From NCBI GenBank assembly GCA_044225825.1, contig JBGAIB010000001.1, positions 434,001-498,000 on the forward strand: 64,000 nucleotides of DNA, given 5' to 3'. Below the pieces are notes generated by a model. The model did no database searches, was not told where the DNA came from, and saw nothing but the letters and a program-made list of their open reading frames with translations. Below, piece by piece: positions 25,838 through 34,091 of this stretch. The stretch comes from Bog-950 sp044225825 (GTDB lineage Bacteria > Bacteroidota > Bacteroidia > Chitinophagales > LD1). A program made the translations under genes and the position numbers. The stretch's first letter is position 1. Each line of letters opens with the position of its first letter.

Positions 25838-26041
25838 ATGATAGAAACGCTGAACGAAAACGAAATGACCGTGTTGAAGTTGATTGCAGCTGGTTATAAC
25901 GTAAAACAGATGTGCACCAAGTTAGGATTGGATGAAAAGCAGGTAGAATCGTACCGGCAGATAATAATGACTAAAACCGGCACCCACAGTATGATGGAAG
26001 CCATTAACGAAAGCAGTAAAAAAGGCTGGATTTATACCTAG
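25838..26041 (+). CDS. Small LuxR-type HTH protein 2
   Basis: A 67-residue protein matching the LuxR/GerE helix-turn-helix in reduced form: LNENEMTVLKLIAAGYNVKQMCTKLGLDEKQVESYRQIIMTKTG, then a short helix HSMMEAINESSKKG. It is shorter and more divergent than its two neighbours, so it may be degenerate or a modulator. It has the strongest Shine-Dalgarno I saw in the window. Confidence 0.72.
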   Translation: MIETLNENEMTVLKLIAAGYNVKQMCTKLGLDEKQVESYRQIIMTKTGTHSMMEAINESSKKGWIYT

Positions 26042-26117
26042 CCACAAGATTTTAAGTAACAAACCTGGTCTCCGCTTGATTACCGGTTTGTGTCATAGTT
26101 CACTTAGGGGGAAATCA

Positions 26118-26147
26118 GCGCCCGAAACGGAGATACGGCGCTTTTTT
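26118..26147 (+). terminator. Possible terminator between small HTH genes 2 and 3
   Basis: GCGCC at 26118-26122 pairs with GGCGC at 26137-26141, flanked by an A-T pair, and is followed by six T. The loop is 14 bases, so the hairpin is moderate. It suggests gene 3 has its own promoter. Confidence 0.55.
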
Positions 26148-26245
26148 ACATCCTTCCTCTACCCGGGCAAGAATGTAGCAATTGGCGGTAATGGCCGCGG
26201 GCCACAACGGGGACACTAAATACAGAATAGAGAAGAACGTAACAC

Positions 26246-26257
26246 CGCCTACAGGCG
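26246..26257. promoter_or_regulatory. Inverted repeat upstream of the third small HTH gene
   Basis: CGCCT-AC-AGGCG is a perfect 5+2+5 palindrome 40 bp before the ATG at 26298. It has similar geometry to the sites before the other two HTH genes but a different sequence. Confidence 0.3.
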
Positions 26258-26297
26258 TGTGGGTCAACAAGTATATACAAGCACAAAGTATTGCATT

Positions 26298-26540
26298 ATG
26301 GAACAGACGCTTACAATCACCCAATTATCAAAACGCGAGCAACAGGTAGTAGAATTGTTAAGCCAGGGCTTAACCGTTAAAGAAGCCTCCGCCCGTTTAT
26401 TTATCAGCTACAATACGGCAGACACCCACCGTAAAAGAGCTATCGAGAAACTGGGTGCAAGGAACCTGCCACACGCAGTAAGGCTGGCTATGCAGTTTGG
26501 CCTGCTCTTTAAACAGGGCATCATGTCTACAGGTATGTAA
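26298..26540 (+). CDS. Small LuxR-type HTH protein 3
   Basis: An 80-residue stand-alone GerE/LuxR helix-turn-helix: LSKREQQVVELLSQGLTVKEASARLFISYNTADTHRKRAIEKLGARNLPHAVRLAMQFG. This is the most canonical of the trio and clearly related to protein 1 in the KLGA-x-N-x2-HAV motif. The ATG at 26298 was preferred over upstream frames. No sensory domain is present. Confidence 0.82.
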   Translation: MEQTLTITQLSKREQQVVELLSQGLTVKEASARLFISYNTADTHRKRAIEKLGARNLPHAVRLAMQFGLLFKQGIMSTGM

Positions 26541-26626
26541 TTGCTCCTTCCCCTGCTGTTTCTTATTTCCGTGCCGGGTATTATTCGTTGAATGGGCAAT
26601 TCTTATTTTAGCCCCAAAAGCAATGC

Positions 26627-29122
26627 ATGTTTAAGAAACTAGCGCCTTACCTGGCGGCCGTTGGAATTTTTGCCGCACTTACCATCGCTTATTTTTTACC
26701 CTATTACCAGGGCCAAACCCTTGGGGCACACGATACCACCCAGTGGAAAGCCATGGCACAGGAAACACTTGCCTGGAAGGAGAAAACCGGTGAACAGGCG
26801 CTCTGGACCAATAGCATGTTCGGCGGTATGCCCACGTTCCAAATAACCGTTTTGTATCCCGGCAACTGGATCGACTATATTCCTAAGCTTTTCCAGTTCT
26901 TTTTCCCCGAAGCAGCAGCCTTGCTCTTCTTCATGTTCGTTGGATTTTACATTATGTTGCTATGCTTTAGGGTTAACCCATGGCTTGCACTGGCTGGTTC
27001 TGTAGCTTATGGGTTGGCCTCGTTCAACCTTATCAGTATAGAAGCAGGCCACAACACCAAGGTAATGGCTATGGCCCTCATGGCGCCTGCTATTGGTGGT
27101 ATGGTATTGGCCTATAGGGGCCAGGTGTTGATGGGTGGAGCATTAACCGCTCTGTTTCTCTCGTTAAATATTGACGCCAACCACTTTCAGGTAACCTATT
27201 ACCTGCTATTGACCATGGGCATTTTAGGCATCTACTTTCTGGTGGAAAGCTTTCTGGAAAAGCGGCTTGCAGATTTTGCAAAGGCCAGCGCAGTATTGGT
27301 TATTGCGGCTGCCCTTTCTTTCATACCAAATGTGGCCAACCTTTGGAGCACATGGGAATACGGCAAGCAGACTATGCGCGGTGGCGCCAGCGAACTAACA
27401 GAAAAGAAAGCAGCTTCGCAGTCAGGAGGTTTGGATTTTGAATATGCTACCCGCTGGAGTGAAGGCTTTGGTGACGGTGAGTTTCTGTCGATTCTTATCC
27501 CTAACATCAAAGGTGGTGCTTCGGGCTCCGAGTTAAGCACTTCCTCTGCTATGTACGAATCGTTAAACAGCCATGGCGTGCAAAATGCAGAACAATTCAT
27601 CAAGCAGGCACCTACTTATTGGGGCGATCAGCCCGGCACTTCCGGCCCGGTTTATTACGGTGCAGCCATTGTATTTTTGTTTGTGCTAGGTATGCTAATT
27701 GTACGTTCTCCCATTAAATGGGCACTGCTGGCTATTTCCATATTCTTTATGTTCCTTTCGTTTGGGCATAACACCGGAATCTTCAAATTCTTCTTCAACT
27801 ATTTGCCCATGTTCAATAAGTTCCGTACACCGGCCATGGCGCTGGCTGTACCACAACTTGTTTTTCCGCTATTAGGCATCCTTGCATTGAACGAGCTGTT
27901 AACCGGTAAATGGGATACTGAGGCTATGAAGAAAAAACTATTTATAGCCGCAGGCAGCACAGCAGCGGTGGTAGTATTATTCGGCCTGCTGGGACTGGGC
28001 GCCAGTTACGTAGGTAAAGGGGACGCCGAAATTGTGAAGCAAGGTTATCCGCAATGGTTAATGGATGCTATTAAAACTGACCGCGCAAGCATGCTTCATA
28101 TGGACGCCTTGCGCTCGCTGTTTTTTATTGCTGCAGCATTTGCCGCCATTTGGTTCTACCTGCGCAAAAGCATTTCAGCCAATATGATGGCCGGCGTATT
28201 GACCGTTGTATTTCTGTTAGATGGTTGGTTAGTAGCTAACCGTTACCTGAATTCAGATGATTTCCGCGAAGCAAGTGAATACAGCCAAAACTTTGTGCCT
28301 TCACCGGCCGATCAGCAAATAATGCAGGATAAAGATTTATTCTACCGTGTTTACGACATGACCGTGGACCCGTTCAACAATGCCTCACCTGCTTATTTTC
28401 ATAAACTCGTTGGTGGCTATAGTCCGGCTAAACTGCAGATTTACCAGGACCTGATAGAGCGTCAGATTGGCCGAGGCAACATGAAAGTATTTGCCATGCT
28501 GAATACAAAATATTTTAAGCAGGCAGATGAACAAAAGCGCGAACGAGCCATCCCAAATCCCGATGCACTGGGCAACGCTTGGTTTGTGCGCAGCATTATA
28601 CACGCCGGCACAGCCGATGAGGAGATTGACACCCTGGGGTCAGCACAATTTGAGCCGCGTTTTACAGCAGTAATACGGAAGGATTTCGACAACCTGGTTA
28701 GCGAAAAAAACCTCGGCACCGATACCACAGCTACTATTAAACTGGATAGCTACAGTCCTAATAAGCTGGTGTATTCCTATAATTCTGCCTCACCGCAGGT
28801 AGCGGTTTTCTCCGACATCTACTATGCCGGTAAAAATGGATGGCAGGCCTACCTGGACAACCAGGAGACGCCTTACTTCCGTGCCAATTATGTACTGCGC
28901 GGTATGGCACTTCCTGCCGGCAAGCACAGCATCGAATTTAAGTTTGAGCCACAGAGCTATTACCTGGGAAATAAAGTAGCCTATGCCGGCTCGTTTATCT
29001 TGTTGGCATTTGTACTGGGCACCCTTGGAACGGCTGGTTACAAACGTATAAAAGAAATAGAAGCCGAACCTAAACAGGAAAAAACTGCTTCCGGCACCAC
29101 CAAGCAACCTAAAAAGAAGTGA
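26627..29122 (+). CDS. YfhO-family multi-spanning membrane protein
   Basis: An 831-aa integral membrane protein with about 12 hydrophobic segments in the first 560 residues, then a large extracytoplasmic beta-rich domain and a last membrane segment before a Lys-rich tail. The layout matches the YfhO family (bacterial membrane protein YfhO, GT-C-like), associated with glycosylation of surface polymers. The early loop WTNSMFGGMPTFQ and ISIEAGHNTKVMAMA are family-like. It ends in a GTGA overlap with the glycosyltransferase gene, supporting a shared role in glycan assembly. Confidence 0.85.
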   Translation: MFKKLAPYLAAVGIFAALTIAYFLPYYQGQTLGAHDTTQWKAMAQETLAWKEKTGEQALWTNSMFGGMPTFQITVLYPGNWIDYIPKLFQFFFPEAAALLFFMFVGFYIMLLCFRVNPWLALAGSVAYGLASFNLISIEAGHNTKVMAMALMAPAIGGMVLAYRGQVLMGGALTALFLSLNIDANHFQVTYYLLLTMGILGIYFLVESFLEKRLADFAKASAVLVIAAALSFIPNVANLWSTWEYGKQTMRGGASELTEKKAASQSGGLDFEYATRWSEGFGDGEFLSILIPNIKGGASGSELSTSSAMYESLNSHGVQNAEQFIKQAPTYWGDQPGTSGPVYYGAAIVFLFVLGMLIVRSPIKWALLAISIFFMFLSFGHNTGIFKFFFNYLPMFNKFRTPAMALAVPQLVFPLLGILALNELLTGKWDTEAMKKKLFIAAGSTAAVVVLFGLLGLGASYVGKGDAEIVKQGYPQWLMDAIKTDRASMLHMDALRSLFFIAAAFAAIWFYLRKSISANMMAGVLTVVFLLDGWLVANRYLNSDDFREASEYSQNFVPSPADQQIMQDKDLFYRVYDMTVDPFNNASPAYFHKLVGGYSPAKLQIYQDLIERQIGRGNMKVFAMLNTKYFKQADEQKRERAIPNPDALGNAWFVRSIIHAGTADEEIDTLGSAQFEPRFTAVIRKDFDNLVSEKNLGTDTTATIKLDSYSPNKLVYSYNSASPQVAVFSDIYYAGKNGWQAYLDNQETPYFRANYVLRGMALPAGKHSIEFKFEPQSYYLGNKVAYAGSFILLAFVLGTLGTAGYKRIKEIEAEPKQEKTASGTTKQPKKK

Positions 29123-30399
29123 AGAAGGTTTTGATATTTACATACTACTGGCCACCCGCAGGTGGTGTAGCGGTACAACGCTTTCTAAAATTCTCTAAAT
29201 TTTTGCCTGAATATGGATGGGAGCCGATTATTGTTACCGTTGCCAACGGAAGTTACCCGTACTACGATGAGTCGTTGGTAAAAGAGGTGGCTCCTTCCCT
29301 ACGCGTATACCGCACCAAAACTTTCGAGCCCTTCGAGTTTTACAATCTCTTACGCGGTAAGAAAGGGAAAACCATGCCGGTGGTAAGCGTAGGCTCGCAC
29401 CAAAAGCCATCGCTATTTCAGCGCATATCAGAATACATACGGGCTAATTTCTTTGTTCCTGATGCCCGTGTTGGCTGGGCGGTTTATGCGGTGGCACAGG
29501 CTGCTGCCATTCTCCAAAAGGAAAAGATAGATGCGATCGTAACTACAGGTCCTCCGCACTCCACACATTTGATTGGCTTGCGGTTAAAACAAAAATACAG
29601 GCTGCATTGGATAGCCGACTTCCGCGATCCATGGACAGGCATTTTCTATAATCAACTGTTACCGCGCAGCTCAAAAACACGCGCAAAGGACCAGGCACTG
29701 GAAACACAAGTGCTTCAAAATGCCGATTGCGTAACAGTAATCAGCCCGGGCATGAAGAAAGAATTTGAAGACCGGGCAAAAAAAATTGAGGTTATTCTGA
29801 ACGGTTATGATGAAGATAACTTCTCTCTATCAAGGTCCCAATCCACGCCTGCAACTTTTACCATCCGTTATGTAGGCAATTTGATGGCCAGCCAGAATGT
29901 GGAATCGCTTTGGAGGAGTCTAAGCACCTTTAAAGATCGCTACAGCTTTAAACTGGAATTAATAGGAAGGGTTGATGAGGTGGTGAAACAAACCATTGCG
30001 CTGCATGGTTTAAGCCACTTAACTACTTATATCGATTTTGTAAGCCACCGGGAGGCTACCGGTTTGATGCAAACTGCACACCTGCTTTTATTTGCGATAC
30101 CGCAGGTAAAGGACAACGAGCTGATACTTACCGGCAAGCTGTTTGAATACCTGGCAAGCTGCAGCCAGCTTATCTCTTATGGCCCCACCGAGGGCAATGC
30201 GGCCGCTATTTTGGTACAAACAGGCCGTAAGCCTATGTTGCGCTTTGATGATACTGCCGGTACTGTAGCACAACTGCAGGATGCTTTTACGGCGTACCAG
30301 AATACCGGGAATACCTTTAAATATAATCCTGAATCGCACAAGGCTTTTAGCCGCAGGCAACAGGCCGGTCACCTTGCTTCGTTGTTGCAAACCGGATAG
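29119..30399 (+). CDS. Glycosyltransferase family 4-like
   Basis: A 426-aa GT-B-fold glycosyltransferase. The N-terminal Rossmann-like domain starts with a YYWPPAGGVAVQRFLKF motif. A middle segment (IVTTGPPHSTHLIG, WIADFRDPWTG) is typical of group 1 transferases acting on cell-surface polysaccharide. The C-terminal nucleotide-sugar domain contains RYVGNL and LFEYLASC. The start is GTG at 29119, overlapping the upstream stop by four bases. Sugar donor and acceptor are unknown. Confidence 0.9.
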   Translation: MKKVLIFTYYWPPAGGVAVQRFLKFSKFLPEYGWEPIIVTVANGSYPYYDESLVKEVAPSLRVYRTKTFEPFEFYNLLRGKKGKTMPVVSVGSHQKPSLFQRISEYIRANFFVPDARVGWAVYAVAQAAAILQKEKIDAIVTTGPPHSTHLIGLRLKQKYRLHWIADFRDPWTGIFYNQLLPRSSKTRAKDQALETQVLQNADCVTVISPGMKKEFEDRAKKIEVILNGYDEDNFSLSRSQSTPATFTIRYVGNLMASQNVESLWRSLSTFKDRYSFKLELIGRVDEVVKQTIALHGLSHLTTYIDFVSHREATGLMQTAHLLLFAIPQVKDNELILTGKLFEYLASCSQLISYGPTEGNAAAILVQTGRKPMLRFDDTAGTVAQLQDAFTAYQNTGNTFKYNPESHKAFSRRQQAGHLASLLQTG

Positions 30400-30443
30400 A
30401 GCTGGCATTCGAATTCTTAAAACCTTAACAACCAGGCATAAAA

Positions 30444-30473
30444 AAAACGCCCTCCGTTTCCGGAAGGCGTTTT
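30444..30473. terminator. Bidirectional terminator between the glycosyltransferase and a T9SS gene
   Basis: A hairpin with stem AAAACGCC-C-TCCG / CGGA-A-GGCGTTTT (one mismatch) and loop TTTC lies between two convergent genes. It has an A run on the left and a T run on the right, so it can work in both directions. Confidence 0.8.
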
Positions 30474-30494
30474 CTATTAATTAACGGTTAGTGA

Positions 30495-32435
30495 TTACTT
30501 GTTAACTACTAAACGTTTGATGGCAGTTTTGTCGCCGCTGGTTATTTTAACCAGGTAGGTGCCGCTGCTCAGATCACCGAAGTCAAAGCTACGGGTGAAG
30601 GTAGCAGGAACATCAGAAGCGTTGAAAGACTTAACTTCAGAGCCGATGATGTTGTAAACGCGGATGGTTACATTCTTTTCAACTGCGGTGATGTTAAAGG
30701 TAACATTACCGTTAGTTGGGTTTGGAACCATGCTGATAGCATTGCTGAAAGTAACATCTTCAATACCGCTTAAGCAAGCGCCGTTAGTATTAGCTAATAC
30801 AGTAAGCGACTTGGTAGGTGAAGTGAAAGAACAGTTAGCGCTATCGGCAGTTAACTTAACGTTGTACTGACCGGCGTTAGTGTAAGTGTTGGTACCGTTT
30901 TCCATGAAGCTGGTTTGAGAATCACCGAAATCCCATACAAAGTTCCAGTTTGCTTTGCTGGTTGAGGTGTTGGTGAAGTTCAGAGGACGGTCTTCGCAAT
31001 TAGGAGATGGAGGTAAAGTAAAGTTTACAGTGTTGGTGATACCGCCATTGTAAGAAACAGAAGCCGAAGCGGTAGCGCTGCAACCTGAGTTGTTAGTAAC
31101 AGTTACTGTATAAGTACCTGGCTGGCTGGCTACTAAAGTAGGCCCTGTGCCGCTTGTGCTCCAGGTATAGGCTTTACCTTGTTGGTTACCTGTAGTAGAA
31201 GTTAACAGGGTTACGTTTGAACCGCAGTTGATAGTAATAGGTTGTGAGTTAGTAATGCTGATACCGATACCCTTAGAGGTAACACTGTAAGTGCTAACAG
31301 CAGTTTGGTTGTTAGCGTCAGTTACGGTTACAGTTACAGTAGCGTTACCGGTGCCCAGGATCAGGGAAACTTGTTCGCCTGAGTTGCTGGTTAAGTTACC
31401 GCTGCTGGTTGACCATGCATAAGTAAATGGAGTAGCGTTTGAACCGAAACCTGAAGCAGTAAGGTCGATTTGTTCGCCTGTGCAACCGAAAGTTTTGTTA
31501 GCTGATACAGATACACCGTAATCGATAGTAGCTGTTACATAAGCAGGTATAACCCAGTTTTGGATAGGGAAGTTTTCGCAACCACCTACAGTAAAACCAC
31601 CGCTCTGGTCGCAATCGTAGTAGATAGCGCCCTGGCCGTCGTTTTCAAAGTAACCTGACAGGTTAGTGCCGGTTTGGGTTACCAGGTTCAGGTAGTAAGC
31701 GCTGTTGTTACCAGCAACTGAAATTTCAGCCTGGCAAGCAGCAGAACACTCATCGCGGAAACCTGCAATAGTCTGGAATTTGTTGGCAGTATCACCGGCA
31801 AAATCCATACGGATACCAAAAGCCTGACCTTGAGCCAAAGCTACATTTGGATGGAAAGTCCATACAGTGTAGTTAGTGGTGTTCAATGGAATGGTTTGGT
31901 TAGTGATGATAGTGGTATCCCACAGTTTAGGTGTGGTGAAGGTGGCGTTAGGAGAACCATAGCCGGTTACCACTTTAGCCGCTGTGTTAAACACGGTAAA
32001 GGTGATAGTGTCATTATTAGCAGTAGTATGGTTGTGGATGAACAACACATCAAAGCTATCCAGGGTTACAGTTGATTTGCTGCGAGGATAGAATTGCAGG
32101 GCATTGTTACCATCTACATACTGCAGGGTATCGTAAAACACAGCAGCATAACGCATAGCAAGCGCTTCGCTGTTAGGGTAGTGGCTGTTGATATCCCACA
32201 GGTAACGGCTATAAGTGTAAGTTAAGTTTGTGGCGTAAGTTTCATCGTTACCGTCGTAGTCAAGTATAAAACTTGTAGATGCCGAACGGCTCGAGTTCAC
32301 AAAACCCTTTTTGTCAGCAGCAGGGGCTACTTTCATTTTTGTTACCGCACCGCCGTCCATAGGTCTTAAGTTAGTTTGAGCACTAACTCCACCAATCGTG
32401 GCAATGAGGCAGAAAAGCGTAAAGAACTTTTTCAT
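30495..32435 (-). CDS. Secreted PKD-domain protein with T9SS type A sorting domain
   Basis: A 646-aa exported protein. The signal peptide is MKKFFTLFCLIATIGGVSAQ. An N-terminal region of about 300 residues is unrecognised; Ig-like and PKD-like domains follow (FVWDFGDSQTS is a PKD hallmark, about residue 520). The last about 80 residues are the type A sorting domain (SMVPNPTNGNVTF, IRVYNIIGSEV, LSSGTYLVKI). The start at 32435 was chosen over an in-frame upstream extension because it opens with the signal peptide. It probably ends up on the surface or is secreted. Confidence 0.88.
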   Translation of the reverse strand: MKKFFTLFCLIATIGGVSAQTNLRPMDGGAVTKMKVAPAADKKGFVNSSRSASTSFILDYDGNDETYATNLTYTYSRYLWDINSHYPNSEALAMRYAAVFYDTLQYVDGNNALQFYPRSKSTVTLDSFDVLFIHNHTTANNDTITFTVFNTAAKVVTGYGSPNATFTTPKLWDTTIITNQTIPLNTTNYTVWTFHPNVALAQGQAFGIRMDFAGDTANKFQTIAGFRDECSAACQAEISVAGNNSAYYLNLVTQTGTNLSGYFENDGQGAIYYDCDQSGGFTVGGCENFPIQNWVIPAYVTATIDYGVSVSANKTFGCTGEQIDLTASGFGSNATPFTYAWSTSSGNLTSNSGEQVSLILGTGNATVTVTVTDANNQTAVSTYSVTSKGIGISITNSQPITINCGSNVTLLTSTTGNQQGKAYTWSTSGTGPTLVASQPGTYTVTVTNNSGCSATASASVSYNGGITNTVNFTLPPSPNCEDRPLNFTNTSTSKANWNFVWDFGDSQTSFMENGTNTYTNAGQYNVKLTADSANCSFTSPTKSLTVLANTNGACLSGIEDVTFSNAISMVPNPTNGNVTFNITAVEKNVTIRVYNIIGSEVKSFNASDVPATFTRSFDFGDLSSGTYLVKITSGDKTAIKRLVVNK

Positions 32436-32677
32436 GACTGATTGTTTAGTTTGTTTGAATTTGAGTTTGCAAATATGGTAAAATAAAAATAGTGATTTGT
32501 AAAAAATTAGGGGCGTAAATGAAGGTAAAAATGGCTTATTCCCCAAAAAAATGACAATTAGGTGACAAAAAGCGGGGCAAATGGAAGAGTGTGAAGAATT
32601 ACAGCGGGATAAGCCGAACCCTACCTTATACATGCAGATCCAACCATATAACAAGACTTAATTAACGTAGAATACGG

Positions 32678-33253
32678 CTAAGCACGGTCAGCCAGGTAAT
32701 AGCAGGTGCGGCAACGGGGTTCGTAGCTATCCTTCTCTCCTAACAAAATTCTGCCTTTATCGGTGGTGGTCCGGTAACTGAAATGGGCAATTTCTCCACA
32801 CTTAACACATATAGCATGTACTTTAGTAATATAGTCGGCTATCGCCAGCAAATGCGGAATTGGGCCGAAAGGCCGACCCTCAAAATCCATGTCAAGACCG
32901 GCAATTATTACCCGTACGCCCCTTTGTGCCAGTTTTTCGCAAACCGCTGGTAATTCTGCATCCAAAAACTGCGCTTCATCAATTCCCACCACCTCAATGC
33001 CGTCAGCAAGCAGCAGTATGTTTTCACTATGCGATACCGGCGTAGAACGAATTGAATTCGAATCGTGCGAAACCACATTTGTTTCGTGGTAACGCGTATC
33101 TACCACCGGTTTAAAGATTTCAACCTTTTTATTGGCAATCTGCGCGCGCTTCAAACGGCGTATCAGTTCCTCCGTTTTACCTGAGAACATACTTCCGCAT
33201 ACTACTTCTATCCATCCCTTGCGCTCCTTGCCGCTAACCGGTTCTATAAACAT
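32678..33253 (-). CDS. tdk: Thymidine kinase
   Basis: A type II thymidine kinase (191 aa) for dTMP salvage. Walker A GSMFSGKT is at residues 20-27, a Walker B-like DEAQF follows, and the lasso region contains SYRTTTDKGRILLGEKDSYEPRC. The zinc-binding cysteines are seen as CVKCGE and CRTCY pairs. It is monocistronic, in divergent orientation to the conserved hypothetical gene at 33357. Confidence 0.95.
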   Translation of the reverse strand: MFIEPVSGKERKGWIEVVCGSMFSGKTEELIRRLKRAQIANKKVEIFKPVVDTRYHETNVVSHDSNSIRSTPVSHSENILLLADGIEVVGIDEAQFLDAELPAVCEKLAQRGVRVIIAGLDMDFEGRPFGPIPHLLAIADYITKVHAICVKCGEIAHFSYRTTTDKGRILLGEKDSYEPRCRTCYYLADRA

Positions 33254-33356
33254 ATCTGCCTCATTAATTTAACGCGGGTGTATTTAGAATATACCTTTAC
33301 TGCCTGCGTTGTTAAATTGTCGGTATCATTATTAGTAAACTGTACCGTAGTGCCCT

Positions 33357-34091
33357 ATGTTTGTTCAAACAAAAAGCTACCCGATGCGCCCAAATGTATT
33401 GGAATTGGTGGAGAAAATAAATCGGCTGTTGCACCCGGCTAAGTTTCAACAGTTAACAAAGCTGGAAGCGGACCTGTTGAAGGATTACCTGCGCAGTTTA
33501 TACGATGTGCTTGACGACCCGGGATTTGGCACCGCTCCTGCTAAAACAACAACGGCACCTTACCAGGAAGATATAGCACCTTTGGTGCAACAACAACCTG
33601 CTGAAGAATCGCTGCAACCCGAAGATTTATTAATTGAAGTAGATAAACCGGCTATAGAAAAGCTGCCCATACAGGATGCTGAAGTTAAACCTGCGCAACC
33701 AGCTGTGATGAAAACGCCAATTACTGAAGTGGTGGCACCGGTAACACAAAAACAGCAGAAAGGCGCGCTTAATGAAGTTGTTAAAACCTCCTCTTCTACC
33801 CTAAACGAAAAGTTGAAAACGGCAGGCAGCGAGGTAAATCAAAAACTTGCCAGCCGCCCGCTGAAAGAATTGATTGACTTTAACAAGCGCCATGCGCTGA
33901 TAACCGCTTTGTTTAAAGGCGATAGTAACGCGTATGCAAAAGCTATTGACGCGCTTGATAGTTTTGCATCTTTCGATCAGGCAGAAGAGTACCTATTGAA
34001 TAATCTGGCAACTGCTAATACCTGGAACACCGAGGATCAAACCACCCGAATGCTGCTTAAGTTAGTGAAGCAACGCTACGGTGCTGCTTAA
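33357..34091 (+). CDS. Bacteroidota conserved hypothetical protein with C-terminal LITALFKGD-type domain
   Basis: A 244-aa cytosolic protein. The N-terminus (about residues 10-60) is helical. The middle (60-165) is Pro/Gln/Glu/Lys-rich and probably disordered. The C-terminal 80 residues form the helical module RPLKELIDFNKRHALITALFKGDSNAYAKAIDALDSF, followed by QAEEYLLNNL, which I recognise as a common conserved module of Bacteroidota hypothetical proteins; its function is not known. The gene overlaps the L,D-transpeptidase gene by 11 bp, so they are likely co-translated. The start could also be the Met at 33384. Confidence 0.78.
   Translation: MFVQTKSYPMRPNVLELVEKINRLLHPAKFQQLTKLEADLLKDYLRSLYDVLDDPGFGTAPAKTTTAPYQEDIAPLVQQQPAEESLQPEDLLIEVDKPAIEKLPIQDAEVKPAQPAVMKTPITEVVAPVTQKQQKGALNEVVKTSSSTLNEKLKTAGSEVNQKLASRPLKELIDFNKRHALITALFKGDSNAYAKAIDALDSFASFDQAEEYLLNNLATANTWNTEDQTTRMLLKLVKQRYGAA

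Noticed and set aside
26059..26092. Hairpin with arms ACAAACC/GGTTTGT after the second small HTH gene
   Set aside because: No T run follows and the loop is large, so it was not called a terminator; the hairpin at 26118 is a better candidate.
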